From SZUA-442 sp963753185 (GTDB taxonomy: Bacteria > Actinomycetota > Acidimicrobiia > Spongiisociales > UBA5794): a stretch of 64,000 nucleotides of DNA. Positions within the stretch are counted from its first letter, which is position 1. Each line of letters begins with the position of its first letter. This document shows positions 1 to 8,922 of this stretch, one piece after another. The stretch covers positions 310,001 through 374,000 of the forward strand of contig CAVWBO010000007.1 in the NCBI GenBank assembly GCA_963753185.1, given 5' to 3'. The translations under genes and the position numbers were made by a program. Under the pieces are notes generated by a model. It was not told the DNA's origin. It did no database searches and worked only from the letters and a program-made list of their open reading frames with translations.

Positions 1-255
1 CTTCGCTCCTCTGCCGTCCCCCTATCCCCCGCCAGCTCCGTCCCAAACTGAGAAGTCGAGATGCCGAGGAATCCCCCTGCATCGTCGCTTCGCTCCTCTG
101 CCGTCCCCCTATCCCCCGCCAGCTCCGTCCCAAACTGAGAAGTCGAGATGCCGAGGAATCCCCCTGCATCGTCGCTTCGCTCCTCTGCCGTCCCCCTTGA
201 AAGGGGGACGAAGGGGACGAAGGGGACGAAAGCGACGAGCGGGACGAGGCGACGA
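1..255. repeat. R1 repeat array, three 87-bp units
   Basis: Three copies of a GC-rich unit start at 1, 88 and 175, an exact 87-bp period. Each has a conserved half (GGAATCCCCCTGCATCG, then CTTCGCTC, then TGCCGTCCCCC) and a connecting half of about 42 bp that is identical within this array but differs from other R1 arrays in the window. The array ends in a hairpin (GTCCCCC, TTGAAA, GGGGGAC), followed by a degenerate GACGAAGGG-like tail. It lies just beyond the 3' end of the homoserine kinase gene. I see no gene in it. Confidence 0.85.
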
Positions 256-272
256 GGGGCGGGCCTTCCGGG

Positions 273-1157
273 CTAGATGAGGCCTTCGGTGTCGACTTCG
301 AGGGCGAGGACTTCGCCGTCGGATCCGAGGACGCCCGCCATGGCTCCGATGACACGGCCGCGGGTCGCTGCGGTTGCGAAGGCGAGGGCGGACGGACCTG
401 CACCCGACCAGCAGGTGTGGAGGGCTCCTGCATGGTGGGCGGCAGCCATCAACTCGTGGGTCACGGGCGACAGCTCTCGCCTCGGTGCCTCGTGGAGCTC
501 GTCACCAATGGCCTGGGACAGTACCTCGGGGTTCCCGTCCTGGAGACCCTGGAGCAGGAAGGCGAAGCGGGCGAGCGACCTCACCACGATGGCCCTGTCG
601 ACCTCCGCTGACAGCACCTCTCGTGCCTTCGACGTCCGAAGGTGCGTGTTGGGGATCGCGACGACGGGCTTGAGCGACTCATGCAGGACGAGCCGCTGGA
701 TTCCGTCGGACGTCGCGACCACGAGACCACCGAACACTGCGGCGGCCGCGTTGTCCGCGTGCCCTTCGAGGGAATCGACGATGGTGAACACCTTCGGTCT
801 CCCACCATCGTCGCCGACGGCTTTCATCGATGCTGCTGCGGCGGCCGCCGTGACTGCGGAGGATGACCCGAGCCCGCGCGAGCGCGGGATCTCGTTGTCC
901 ACGGTCAGGTGCATGGGTCGACCAACAGCAATATCGACTGCCTGGGCGATCATGTCGTCCGGTGCCAGCCGCCTCGTAGATCCCCCCTCGGAGATCATCA
1001 TGGTCTTTGACGGTTCTGCCGTGACCTTGCACCGCAGGCTCAGGGCGAGGGCGATCACGTCGAAGCCGGGGCCGAGGTTGCCCGACGATGCAGGAGCGGA
1101 TGCCGATCCGATCACTCGGACACCGTCCCCCGTGAGCACGGGCCCTCCGCGATGCAT
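273..1157 (-). CDS. thrB: homoserine kinase
   Basis: Phosphorylates L-homoserine to O-phosphohomoserine for threonine synthesis in the cytoplasm. The 294-residue product shows the three GHMP-kinase signatures: ASSGNLGPGFDV near residue 23, the ATP-binding glycine/serine loop PRSRGLGSSSAVTAA near residue 91, and a C-terminal WSGAGPSALAF motif. Length is normal for ThrB. The ATG at 1157 has no clear Shine-Dalgarno sequence, and an in-frame GTG a few codons inside would sit closer to the conserved N-terminus, so the start may be slightly downstream. The gene is transcribed away from the ABC operon at 1298 and ends beside the R1 array. A long open frame on the opposite strand is a codon-bias shadow. 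Confidence 0.93.
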   Translation of the reverse strand: MHRGGPVLTGDGVRVIGSASAPASSGNLGPGFDVIALALSLRCKVTAEPSKTMMISEGGSTRRLAPDDMIAQAVDIAVGRPMHLTVDNEIPRSRGLGSSSAVTAAAAAASMKAVGDDGGRPKVFTIVDSLEGHADNAAAAVFGGLVVATSDGIQRLVLHESLKPVVAIPNTHLRTSKAREVLSAEVDRAIVVRSLARFAFLLQGLQDGNPEVLSQAIGDELHEAPRRELSPVTHELMAAAHHAGALHTCWSGAGPSALAFATAATRGRVIGAMAGVLGSDGEVLALEVDTEGLI

Positions 1158-1297
1158 CTCGGACGGGCGAATCCGCTCCGGGAGGAAGCAGCACTGCGTT
1201 CGGTATCGGATATCACGGCGGCGATTCTATGACGGGGTGCCGCCGGGACGGATTCGAATCCGAATGGTTCGTAGAATCTCCTGGTTGAAGGAGAGAA

Positions 1298-2203
1298 ATG
1301 GCGTCAGTGATCGAGACTTCCGGATTGACCAAGTTCTACGGCTCGAACCCGGGCATCGTTGACCTCGATCTCGCCGTGGCCGAGGGGGAGGTCTTCGGGT
1401 TCCTCGGGCCGAACGGAGCCGGCAAGTCGACGACGATCAGAACGCTGCTGAACTTCCTCTTCCCGACGAACGGTTCGGGGACCGTGCTCGGGATGGACAT
1501 CGTCAAGGACTCCCTCGCCATCCGGCGACGCACCGGGTACCTGCCAGGCGACCTGTCCATGTACGACACGATGACGGCGCGGGAGTTCCTGACCTACTTC
1601 GCGAACCTACGAAAGGTCAAGGCCGGTGCGCGGATGATCGAACTCGCCGACCGCTTCGATCTCGACCTCGACCGCAGGATCAAGGAGTACTCGACAGGCA
1701 ACCGCCAGAAGGTCGGCCTCGTCAACGCGTTCATGCACGATCCGGAGCTGTTGATCCTCGACGAGCCAACCGCCGGGCTCGATCCGCTGCTCCAGCAGGA
1801 GTTCCAGGAGCTGATCCGCGAGGTCCGAGAGGAGGGCAGGACGGTGTTCCTGTCCTCGCACATCCTGCCCGAGGTCGATCGGGTTGCCGACCGTGTCGGC
1901 ATCGTGCGTGAGGCTCGACTCATCGAGGTCGACACCCTGGAGCGGTTCAAGGCGAAGGCGCATCGATCCGTCACGATCCAGTTCTCGGCGCCTGTCGAGC
2001 TGTCAGCCTTCGACAGACTCGAGAACGTCACGTCCGCCGAGTCACGCAACAACGGGTCCGTGGTCATGATGACGGTGCGAGGAGACATCGACGCCGTCGT
2101 CAAGGAGGCCGCCAGGTACGACGTCGTCTCCATCTCGACCCGTGCGGGAGAGCTCGAGGAGGTTTTCCTGTCGTACTACGCAGGGACCGAGCGTGCTTCG
2201 TAG
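1298..2203 (+). CDS. ABC-2 type exporter, ATP-binding subunit
   Basis: ATPase of a two-gene ABC exporter. The 301-residue protein has Walker A (GPNGAGKST, about residues 38-46), a Q-loop region, a degenerate signature YSTGNRQKVGL in place of LSGGQ, Walker B with the D-loop (LLILDEPTAGLDP) and the H-loop SSH. The C-terminal 80 residues form the extra domain typical of drug/lipid exporters of the DrrA/CcmA class. The ATG follows a good ribosome site (GAAGGAG). The stop codon lies inside the start of the permease gene, so the two are translationally coupled. The substrate cannot be told from sequence. Confidence 0.92.
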   Translation: MASVIETSGLTKFYGSNPGIVDLDLAVAEGEVFGFLGPNGAGKSTTIRTLLNFLFPTNGSGTVLGMDIVKDSLAIRRRTGYLPGDLSMYDTMTAREFLTYFANLRKVKAGARMIELADRFDLDLDRRIKEYSTGNRQKVGLVNAFMHDPELLILDEPTAGLDPLLQQEFQELIREVREEGRTVFLSSHILPEVDRVADRVGIVREARLIEVDTLERFKAKAHRSVTIQFSAPVELSAFDRLENVTSAESRNNGSVVMMTVRGDIDAVVKEAARYDVVSISTRAGELEEVFLSYYAGTERAS

Positions 2204-3866
2204 CGTCTTCACCAAGGACCTCTGGGACCGACGCCGGTCAGCGATCTGGTGGATCGGGGGCGTTGCACTGCTGAATGTGTGGATCGCCTCCGTGTACCCG
2301 GTGATCCGTGACTCGGACGCGATGAAGGACTTCATCAACGACTTCCCGCCCGAACTGCTTGCGCTCTTCGGCATCGATCCCGACACGTTCCTGACAGGCG
2401 CGGGTTTCCTCCAGTCCGAGATGTTCTCGTTCATCATTCCCATCATCGTGATCACGTTCGGTGTCCTCGCCGGTACGGCTGCCACGGCCCGTGAGGAGAA
2501 GGACGGCACCATGGACGTCCTCCTGTCGGTTCCCATCACCCGGCCATCGATCGTCCTCCAGAAGGCGGCATCGATGACCCTCGTCTCTGCCGGGATCATG
2601 GCCGCCACCGTGTTGTCCCTGATGGCCATGAACGTGGCTGTCGACCTCAAGCTGTCGATCGTCAACCTCATCGCTGTCTGCGTCGGTGTGTGGCTGCTCG
2701 GACTCGTGTTCGGTGGCGTGGCGATGATGATCGGGGCGTATACGGGGTCGCCGGGGGCGACGTCTGGTGCGGCGGCATCCCTTGCGATCCTGTCGTGGTT
2801 CGTGACGGCCTTCTCGAACCTCTACGGCTGGCTCGAGCGTCCCTCGAAGGTGAGCCCCTTCAGCTGGTACCTCGACGGCGATCCATTGCTCAACGGATTC
2901 TCCTCGGGGCACCTGTGGCTCCTCGCTGGCGCCCTCGCATCGACCGCGGCCGCAACCGTGCTGTTCACGCGTCGCAACATCGCCGTGGAGCGCGTCGTTC
3001 TCCCAAACATCCCGTTGCGTGGGCGGGGCGGCAAGGTCATCTCGCCGCGCTCCCGATGGCTGCTGGACTCCGTCTTCGGAAAGACGCTGTGGGACAGGAG
3101 GCGCTCGGTGTGGGTGTGGGCGATCGGGCTGTCGTCACTATCGCTGCTCACGTTCGCCGCGTGGCCCGCCCTCGCGCAGGATTCTGAGGCACTCATGGAA
3201 CTCCTCGAGGCGTTTCCGAAGGAGGTGCTGGCGATGATGGGCCTCACCGATGCATCGGCAATCGCAACACCGGAGGGGTTCGTGTCCACACGCACCTACG
3301 GCGCCGTCGGACCCGTGGTCATCATCGTGTTCGCCATCTCGGCGATGTCATCCCTCGTGGCCAAGGAGGAGGCCTCAGGCGTCCTCGACCTCGTGATGTC
3401 CTCGTCCCAGCAACGGCGGACCCTACTTCGCGAGAAGGCCCTCGCCGTGTTCACGTTGGTCGGGGTCATCGGCGTGTTCCTCTTCGCCGTCGCGCTCGTC
3501 GGGAACGCCGCGTGGGGCCTCGGGATCAGCTTCTCTGGCATCCTCGCAGCGAATGTCGGGCTCGCCCTGTTCGGGTTGTGCTTCTGGGGAATAGCGGTCG
3601 CCCTGTGGTCCCTCCTGCGGAACCCGGCAGCCGCCGTGGGGGCGACGGCTGCGTTCGCCATCGTCGCATTCTTCCTCAATGGGCTCGGTGTCATCGTCGA
3701 CGCCCTCGCACCTACCCGGTGGCTCTCACCGTTCTACTGGTACCTCGGCGACACGGTCCCCCTCGCCAAGGGCTTCACCTGGGGGTACGCCGCCCTCGCC
3801 GTCGTCGCGGTCGCCGGCACCGTCATCGCCATCGCCCGCTTCGAACACCGCGACCTCGCGGTGTAG
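2193..3866 (+). CDS. ABC-2 type exporter, duplicated permease
   Basis: Membrane subunit of the exporter, about 557 residues from the GTG at 2193, which overlaps the ATPase stop by 11 bases. An upstream in-frame GTG at 2142 would lie deep inside the ATPase gene and is unlikely. The protein is an internal duplication: two ABC-2 modules of about 270 residues begin with the related stretches FTKDLWDRRRSAIWW and FGKTLWDRRRSVWVW. Each is followed by a large extracytoplasmic loop and five predicted membrane spans. Such double permeases can work as one polypeptide with an ATPase dimer. The 3' end runs into the R2 repeat block. Confidence 0.9.
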   Translation: MLRSVFTKDLWDRRRSAIWWIGGVALLNVWIASVYPVIRDSDAMKDFINDFPPELLALFGIDPDTFLTGAGFLQSEMFSFIIPIIVITFGVLAGTAATAREEKDGTMDVLLSVPITRPSIVLQKAASMTLVSAGIMAATVLSLMAMNVAVDLKLSIVNLIAVCVGVWLLGLVFGGVAMMIGAYTGSPGATSGAAASLAILSWFVTAFSNLYGWLERPSKVSPFSWYLDGDPLLNGFSSGHLWLLAGALASTAAATVLFTRRNIAVERVVLPNIPLRGRGGKVISPRSRWLLDSVFGKTLWDRRRSVWVWAIGLSSLSLLTFAAWPALAQDSEALMELLEAFPKEVLAMMGLTDASAIATPEGFVSTRTYGAVGPVVIIVFAISAMSSLVAKEEASGVLDLVMSSSQQRRTLLREKALAVFTLVGVIGVFLFAVALVGNAAWGLGISFSGILAANVGLALFGLCFWGIAVALWSLLRNPAAAVGATAAFAIVAFFLNGLGVIVDALAPTRWLSPFYWYLGDTVPLAKGFTWGYAALAVVAVAGTVIAIARFEHRDLAV

Positions 3867-5073
3867 ACGCTGGCGCCGGGGCGAGCGACGCTCGCACCAC
3901 ATCCGTCTCTTCCCGCGGGAGAGACGCGGAGCGAAGCGACGCAGATCCTTCCTGTCTCTCCCCGCGGGAGAGACGCGGAGCGAAGCGAGGCAGAGAGGGC
4001 CGCAGAACACCGACCCACGCCCGACGTGGGAACCAACTCATCCCCTCTCTGCCCTGCCGGGCATCTCCCCCAACGGGGGAGAAACGCGAACGAGCAGACC
4101 TTGCGACCAGCGAGCGGCGACCAGCGAGCGTGGAGCCGGGGTCTACCCCGTCGGCCAGGTCTCGGCGATCTCCGGCGCCACCGGATGCGCGACACTGCCG
4201 CGAGGCACGATCCGCGAGGACGAGACCCGCGAAGACGAGCACGAAGCCGACGGCGATACCCGGTTGGAGCTCCTCGTCCAGGAGCAGGAGACCCCCGATG
4301 AGGGCGATGAACGGGACGAGGTACCCGGTCAGCGACACGTTGGTGGCAGAGACGTGCTGCAGGATCCAGAAGTAGATGAGGAACGGCATGAACGTCGACG
4401 CGACGGCCATGCCGATCATGAGCCACCAGCCGGTGGAGCTGGCGTCCGTCGGCGCCCCCTCGATGGCGAGCATCGCGACGGTGAGTCCCACTGCGGAGAA
4501 TCCGAACTGCAGCCCGGTCATCGTCGTTGCGTCGTACGTTCCGGCGTGGCGCTTGGCGAAGGAAGCAGCGAACCCGATGGATGCGACGGCGGTGAGCGCG
4601 AGCCCGACGGCGACGACAGGGCGTCCACCCTCGGGAAGGCCGGAGTCACCCGACAGGAGCAGGAACGCGACACCGGAGAACGCGACGAGCAATCCGACGG
4701 TCTTCGCAACGGTCAGGGGCTCGTCCTCGAGCATGTAGTTGGCGTACACCGCAGTCGACAGCGGGATGAGCGCTGCGAGGAGCCCGACGAATCCCACGGA
4801 CGCCTCGTCGTATGCATACGTGAAGAGGACGTACGGGATCGTGAGGTTCGTCACGGCCTGGACGAATCCGTATCGCAGCACGGTGACACTGGGGAAGGCC
4901 GGCCTTCTGACAAGGAGGAGCACGCCGACGAGAAGCGAAGCGATGAGGACCCGGATGGCGACCATCGTCCACGGCCCGACTCCTTCATCGAAGGCGACCC
5001 TCGTCATGATCCCGCCGAACGCCCATCCAATGGACGCGACAACGAGGGAGAACCAGTAGATCGGGCGCATCAC
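3823..5073 (-). CDS. EamA/DMT-family transporter with repeat-derived tail
   Basis: Inner-membrane drug/metabolite transporter with ten hydrophobic segments in two EamA halves. The N-terminus MRPIYWFSLVVASIGWAFGG and the second-half feature GYLVPFIALIGGLLLLDE are typical. The recognisable domain ends near base 4205 (GLVLADRA). The remaining 110 or so residues are a translation of the R2 repeat block and overlap the permease gene, so they are unlikely to be real. In the +1 frame the sequence gives a natural-looking end (PRGSVAHPVAPEIAETWPTG, then TAG at 4143-4145). One extra base near 4205 therefore probably hides the true stop. Substrate unknown. Confidence 0.85.
   Translation of the reverse strand: MMRPIYWFSLVVASIGWAFGGIMTRVAFDEGVGPWTMVAIRVLIASLLVGVLLLVRRPAFPSVTVLRYGFVQAVTNLTIPYVLFTYAYDEASVGFVGLLAALIPLSTAVYANYMLEDEPLTVAKTVGLLVAFSGVAFLLLSGDSGLPEGGRPVVAVGLALTAVASIGFAASFAKRHAGTYDATTMTGLQFGFSAVGLTVAMLAIEGAPTDASSTGWWLMIGMAVASTFMPFLIYFWILQHVSATNVSLTGYLVPFIALIGGLLLLDEELQPGIAVGFVLVFAGLVLADRASRQCRASGGAGDRRDLADGVDPGSTLAGRRSLVARSARSRFSPVGGDARQGREGMSWFPRRAWVGVLRPSLPRFAPRLSRGERQEGSASLRSASLPREETDVVRASLAPAPASTPRGRGVRSGRWR
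3878..4142. repeat. R2 repeat block, copy 1
   Basis: About 260 bp made of short hairpins. TCTCTCCCCGCGGGAGAGA-type palindromes occur twice, each followed by GCGGAGCGAAGCGA. A spacer with CACGCCCGACGTGGGAA comes next, then a second hairpin (TCTCCCCCAACGGGGGAGA), ending in GCGACCAGCGAGC. Nearly the same block, in the same order, occurs at 28432-28690. Fragments occur near 9323-9364, 16900-16956 and 54990-55110. It sits between convergent genes and is read through by the transporter frame on the minus strand. Confidence 0.8.
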
Positions 5074-5374
5074 AACGAGGCTACCGCCACCACCGTTTCA
5101 CGAGATCGCCAGGCGAAGCGGGCGAAGCTCGCACCAGTCGGTTGTCGGTCACGCGGGATGGTGCCTCAGGGACAGCACCGTGTACAACCGGACCGTGTGC
5201 CATCCAGCAGCCGATCCACCAGGTGCATCCGTTGACGAGACACCCAGCCCAGGATCCCGTGATGATCCACGCGCCCTGATCCAGTGAACTGGTCTTGATG
5301 AGCGCGTCTTGTGGGAGAAGATTCACTCGTGCAGTGACCCGGAGGCCCCGGAGGTCCTGGCCGGTGACCGCTTC
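5074..5374. other. intergenic stretch with an R2 fragment
   Basis: No convincing gene. Bases 5096-5130 resemble the edge of R2 (GCGAAGC, then GAAGCTCGCACC, cf. 28440). A minus-strand frame of 81 codons is open across the stretch, but it begins in the downstream gene's 3' flank and ends in the repeat fragment, with no ribosome site or recognisable motif. The stretch should contain the promoter of the minus-strand transporter gene starting at 5073. Confidence 0.5.
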
Positions 5375-6598
5375 TCAGTGGCCCGTGGCGATCGCGACAG
5401 GCCCTTCCACCGTGAAGGACTCGTGGAACCAACCACCCTCACCCTCCTCCATCTGTTGGAGCGTCGTATCCAGGATGGTCCACGCAGCGCCGCGGTCGTC
5501 GGCCCACCAGCTGTTCTCGTCGAGCTTGCGGGGCGCGATGACGATGAACCGGCCGTCGAAGTCCGCAATGCGGGTACGCGCGTCGATCCATGCCGAGAAC
5601 ACGGGAAAGCCTTGCTCGAGGTCGATGACGGCGAGCCTGGCCGGCAGCGTGTCGAGCCGTGCCGCCCAGAGGTCTCGGTGGGGGTCGCTGAACCATGGAT
5701 CGTCGGTGGGCACGGCGAGCCAGTAGTCGGGTCGGTACCAGGTTGCGAGGAGCCTCCCGTCGGGTGAGATCATCGCGTGGACATCGCACATCCAGTAATC
5801 GCCCGGCGGAGGCCCGGAGTCGACTCCATGACAGGGATCGAACAGCACGTCGGTTGGCTCGCCCTCGGGATCGATGATCTCGGAGTCCGTCACCGTCACG
5901 GTGAGGGGATCCGACTTGAAGAAGTGGCTCACCACCGCCTTCCCCCCGCCTGAGGAAGTCATCGAGCTCCACGCATCTCCTTCGTCTACGGGGACGCAGG
6001 CGACCAGTGAATCGTCCCCTGACAGAAGGTCACGGCGAACGATCGCCATCTCGAAGTCCTCGCAGGCACTCTTGCTCGCCTCGGACCTTCCGACCAGCAC
6101 GGGGCGGCCATCGGGCGTCGCATCCGGAACACCGACCATGTCGACCCGGACGGGCTCGGCCGCATCTGCGGGCAGCCACCACGTCCAGTCCGGCTCATCG
6201 TCACGGGAGAAGACGAGTCCCCCGGCGCGGTCACTCGCAGCCCATCGGATGGAGCCATTGGCGAGCGGCTTCTCGTCCCCGTCCAGGATGAGGATGACGC
6301 CATCGACGCCGTATCGCAGCAGGGCGGGTGCCGTGGGAGGCAACGTCGACGTCGGCACCGGGGTTGTCGTGGGAGGCAACGTCGACGTCGGCACCGGGGA
6401 TGTCGTGGGAGCCACACTCGTGGTCGTCGTGCCCAAGGTCGTGGTCGTCACGGCAGTCGTTGACGTCGCACCTGTGTCGACCGTCTCGGCTGGTGCGCCA
6501 TCGGTCTCTCCGACACAGGCAACCAGGAGCAGCACCATCGCAAGCGAAGCCGTCCCCCACCGCCGTGCCTGCGCCACGCCCGGCGCCCGACGACCCAT
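5375..6598 (-). CDS. Thr-rich secreted lipoprotein, unknown function
   Basis: Function not recognised. From the ATG at 6598 (ribosome site GAGGTG) the 407-residue product has a signal peptide ending in a lipobox (MVLLLVAC). A low-complexity Thr/Pro/Val linker of about 60 residues follows, with two copies of PTSTLPPT, and then a globular domain of about 300 residues rich in Trp and Asp. Segments such as DGVILILDGDEKPL and HAMISPDGRLLATWYRPD suggest a beta-propeller-like fold (inference). The protein should sit outside the membrane, tethered by a flexible stalk. The longer frame starting at 6694 lacks a ribosome site. Confidence 0.8.
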   Translation of the reverse strand: MGRRAPGVAQARRWGTASLAMVLLLVACVGETDGAPAETVDTGATSTTAVTTTTLGTTTTSVAPTTSPVPTSTLPPTTTPVPTSTLPPTAPALLRYGVDGVILILDGDEKPLANGSIRWAASDRAGGLVFSRDDEPDWTWWLPADAAEPVRVDMVGVPDATPDGRPVLVGRSEASKSACEDFEMAIVRRDLLSGDDSLVACVPVDEGDAWSSMTSSGGGKAVVSHFFKSDPLTVTVTDSEIIDPEGEPTDVLFDPCHGVDSGPPPGDYWMCDVHAMISPDGRLLATWYRPDYWLAVPTDDPWFSDPHRDLWAARLDTLPARLAVIDLEQGFPVFSAWIDARTRIADFDGRFIVIAPRKLDENSWWADDRGAAWTILDTTLQQMEEGEGGWFHESFTVEGPVAIATGH

Positions 6599-6796
6599 CA
6601 CGCGGATCACCTCAGCAGTCCACGGGCTCGGTGCTCCGATCCCACCCCAAGTATGACAGCCAGCACCACCAGGTGAGAGGCCGAGAACACGCACATCCTT
6701 CGATCACCGAGCGAAGCGATCAACAGACACGCGGAGTGAGCGGAACTCGCACAATTACCGGGGCAAGCCCCCGCCGATCCTGTGAAATCGTGTGCA

Positions 6797-6809
6797 ACAC
6801 TTGAAGTGT
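6797..6809. promoter_or_regulatory. short dyad upstream of the ECF sigma gene
   Basis: ACACTT-G-AAGTGT is a perfect 6-1-6 inverted repeat 20 bases before the sigma-factor ATG. It could be an operator or part of an autoregulated promoter, but a dyad of this size can arise by chance. Confidence 0.3.
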
Positions 6810-6828
6810 CTCACGTGTGTAACGGGGT

Positions 6829-7272
6829 ATGACAGACGAGGAGATCTACCTCAAGTATCGAGATGAACTGATTCGATACGCGACGGCCCTGGTCGGTCCG
6901 TCAGACGCCGAGGATGTTCTGTCATCGGTCGTTACTCGCCTCTACCGGTCCAAGCGCTCGCTCGGCGCACTCGAGTTCCCTCGTCCGTACCTGATGAAGG
7001 CCGTGCTCCACGAGGCACTGAATCGGCGGAGGCACTGGGGTGACCAGCCGCTTGGCGAGATCGCCGTCGAGCCCGTTCGAAGCGAACCCGAGGTGCTGCA
7101 GGCCGTGATGTCGCTCCCAACCCGGCAACGCGCGGCGACGTACCTGACGTTCTGGTGCGGGATGAACAGCACCGAGGTCGGGGACGTGATGGGGTGCCGC
7201 CCCGCCACAGCCCGCCGCTACGTCCACCTCGCCACCCGCAAACTCGCAGGAGTGCTGAACGATGGAACCTGA
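6829..7272 (+). CDS. ECF-type RNA polymerase sigma factor
   Basis: 147-residue sigma-70 family protein. Region 2 lies in the first 60 residues (LIRYATALVGPSDAEDVLSS, then RPYLMKAVLHEALNRRR). Region 4 is the C-terminal helix-turn-helix (SLPTRQRAATYLTF, then STEVGDVMGCRPATARRYVH). It would direct RNA polymerase to a small regulon. The downstream gene overlaps it by 11 bases and encodes a single-span membrane protein, the usual position for an anti-sigma factor. The ribosome site is weak (GGGG directly before ATG). Confidence 0.88.
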   Translation: MTDEEIYLKYRDELIRYATALVGPSDAEDVLSSVVTRLYRSKRSLGALEFPRPYLMKAVLHEALNRRRHWGDQPLGEIAVEPVRSEPEVLQAVMSLPTRQRAATYLTFWCGMNSTEVGDVMGCRPATARRYVHLATRKLAGVLNDGT

Positions 7273-8101
7273 TACCAGCGTCGTCATGGCCACACGAGCC
7301 GCGTTCGAGGACCTGCTCGACGAAGGCCCGCTCGCACCCGATTGGGAGCGAGCTTCCGGTCAGATCGTTCCCATGGCCGATGGTGATCTGCGACCTCGAT
7401 ATTCCTTCCGGGGTGTCCATCCCCTCGCTGTGACCATGGCAGTCGTCGTCGTCCTCGTTGGAGCAGCTGCGATCTTCCTCAGCGACCGGTGGGAGGCCTC
7501 CGACCCGGGTGACACCCCGGCGGTTGGACGCGAGGAATCCTCCGAGCAAGACGAGATCGTTGTGCCCGGGAGCCAGGAGAACGTCTGCGACCTGTTCACC
7601 GAGGAAGAGGTGACCGGGATGGTGCAGGATGCGTATGTGGCTGTCGGGATCACCGGTGGCGAATCATCGATGCTCCTCATTGACGACACACTCGACGAGG
7701 GAACGCGCGGATACGGAGATTCCTGTGACTGGCTCGCTGCCGCGACATCGTGGGTCATCCTCGAACGCATCCAGGACGACAGCCATGATGCCATTTGGGA
7801 GACCGGAGAGTTCTACCAGATCCGGGATGGTCGCACATTCGAACCCGACGAAGCGATGCTGGCCGGCGTCGAGGTGGCGAATGTCCTCGTTCGACCCGGC
7901 TACGACGGCAGGCTATGGGTGAGCATCGACCTGCAGATCGTCGAGAATGCTCCCGAGTGGTGGCGCTTCTCCATGGTGACGGAGTGGAACGACCTGGCTC
8001 ACTACACCTCATTCGTAACCCGAGAACACCGCCTCATCGCCCGCGACCTCGCGTTCAACGTCGCAAGCCAGATGTTCGAATCGATCCGCCAGGACTCGTA
8101 G
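7262..8101 (+). CDS. sigma-linked single-span membrane protein
   Basis: 279 residues: an N-terminal cytoplasmic segment of about 55 residues (ATRAAFEDLLDEGPLAPDWE), one transmembrane helix (VTMAVVVVLVGAAAIFLS) and an acidic linker. An extracytoplasmic domain of about 175 residues begins at CDLFTEEEVTGMVQDAY. Its start overlaps the sigma gene, so the two are coupled and it is the obvious candidate anti-sigma factor. I see no zinc-binding HxxxCxxC motif. The outer domain is repeated almost unchanged in the next gene; it resembles secreted lipoproteins of the DUF3558 type only in general layout. Confidence 0.78.
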   Translation: MEPDTSVVMATRAAFEDLLDEGPLAPDWERASGQIVPMADGDLRPRYSFRGVHPLAVTMAVVVVLVGAAAIFLSDRWEASDPGDTPAVGREESSEQDEIVVPGSQENVCDLFTEEEVTGMVQDAYVAVGITGGESSMLLIDDTLDEGTRGYGDSCDWLAAATSWVILERIQDDSHDAIWETGEFYQIRDGRTFEPDEAMLAGVEVANVLVRPGYDGRLWVSIDLQIVENAPEWWRFSMVTEWNDLAHYTSFVTREHRLIARDLAFNVASQMFESIRQDS

Positions 8102-8922
8102 AAAGGTGTCCTCATGCGTCGCCTCCTACTCCTCCTTCTCCCCCTTGTGGTGGTCATTGCGGTTTCGTGCGGCAGTGACAGCACCGAGACGACCGCGACC
8201 GACGCAACGACGACAACCCGTACGACCGTCGAGGTGACGGGCAGCACCGGACTCTGCGACCTGTTCACCGAGGAAGAGGTGACCGGGATGGTGCAGGATG
8301 CGTATGTGGCTGTCGGGATCTCCGGTGGCGAGTCATCGATGCTCCTCCTTGATGACACACTCGCCGAGGGCACACGCGGACAAGGTGATTCCTGTGACTG
8401 GCTCGCTGTCGCGACATCGTGGGTCATCCTCGAACGCATCCAGGACGACCGCCACGATGCCATTTGGGAGACCGGAGGGTTCTACCAGACGCGGGATGAC
8501 CGCACCTTCGAAGCCGACGAAGCGATGCCGGCCGGCGTGGAGGTGGCGAATGTCCTCGTGCGTCCCAGTTACGGCGGCATGCTGTGGACGAGCATCGATC
8601 TGCAGGTAGTCGAGGATGCTCCCCAATGGTGGCGCTTCTCCATGGTGACGGACTGGACCGACCTGGCTCACTACACCTCATTCGTAACCCGAGAACACCG
8701 CCTCATCGCCCGCGACCTCGCGTTCAACGTCGCAAGCCAGATGTTCGAATCGATCCGCCAGGACTCGTAGGAAGGTGTCCTCATGCGTCGCCTCCTACTC
8801 CTCCTTCTCCCCCTTGTGGTGGTCATTGCGGCTTCGTGCGGCAGTGACAGCACCGAGACGACCGCGACCGACGCAACGACGACAACCAGTACGACCGTCG
8901 AGGTGACCGGCAGCACCGGACT
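7585..8922 (+). repeat. 669-bp direct tandem duplication
   Basis: Bases about 7585-8253 are repeated as about 8254-8922, offset exactly 669. The unit holds the outer domain of the sigma-linked protein, the intergenic ribosome site, and the signal peptide plus linker of the downstream lipoprotein. All three edges fall at TCTGCGACCT, which is present in the first and third genes and forms the junction in the second. The last 100 bp of the domain and the first 130 bp of the lipoprotein are practically identical between copies; the middle of the domain differs at about 20 residues. Confidence 0.9.
8114..8770 (+). CDS. chimeric lipoprotein carrying the sigma-linked domain
   Basis: 218 residues. 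The first 47 (signal peptide MRRLLLLLLPLVVVIAVSC with lipobox Cys, then a Thr-rich linker) match the next gene. The rest (from CDLFTEEEVTGMV) matches the outer domain of the preceding membrane protein. It is therefore a secreted, lipid-anchored version of the presumed anti-sigma sensor domain, created by the 669-bp duplication. Its frame is intact, with ribosome site AAAGGTG, so it is probably expressed. It could compete for the ligand of the membrane-bound copy (inference). Confidence 0.85.
   Translation: MRRLLLLLLPLVVVIAVSCGSDSTETTATDATTTTRTTVEVTGSTGLCDLFTEEEVTGMVQDAYVAVGISGGESSMLLLDDTLAEGTRGQGDSCDWLAVATSWVILERIQDDRHDAIWETGGFYQTRDDRTFEADEAMPAGVEVANVLVRPSYGGMLWTSIDLQVVEDAPQWWRFSMVTDWTDLAHYTSFVTREHRLIARDLAFNVASQMFESIRQDS

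Noticed and set aside
1..255. Alternating repeat/connector arrays resembling a CRISPR
   Set aside because: The connectors are identical or near-identical within an array, units vary in length (87 to 167 bp), and no cas gene is present. These are tandem R1 repeats.
5081..5326. Minus-strand 81-codon frame with a Trp/Gly-rich product
   Set aside because: No ribosome site, no recognisable motif, and its end is an R2 fragment.
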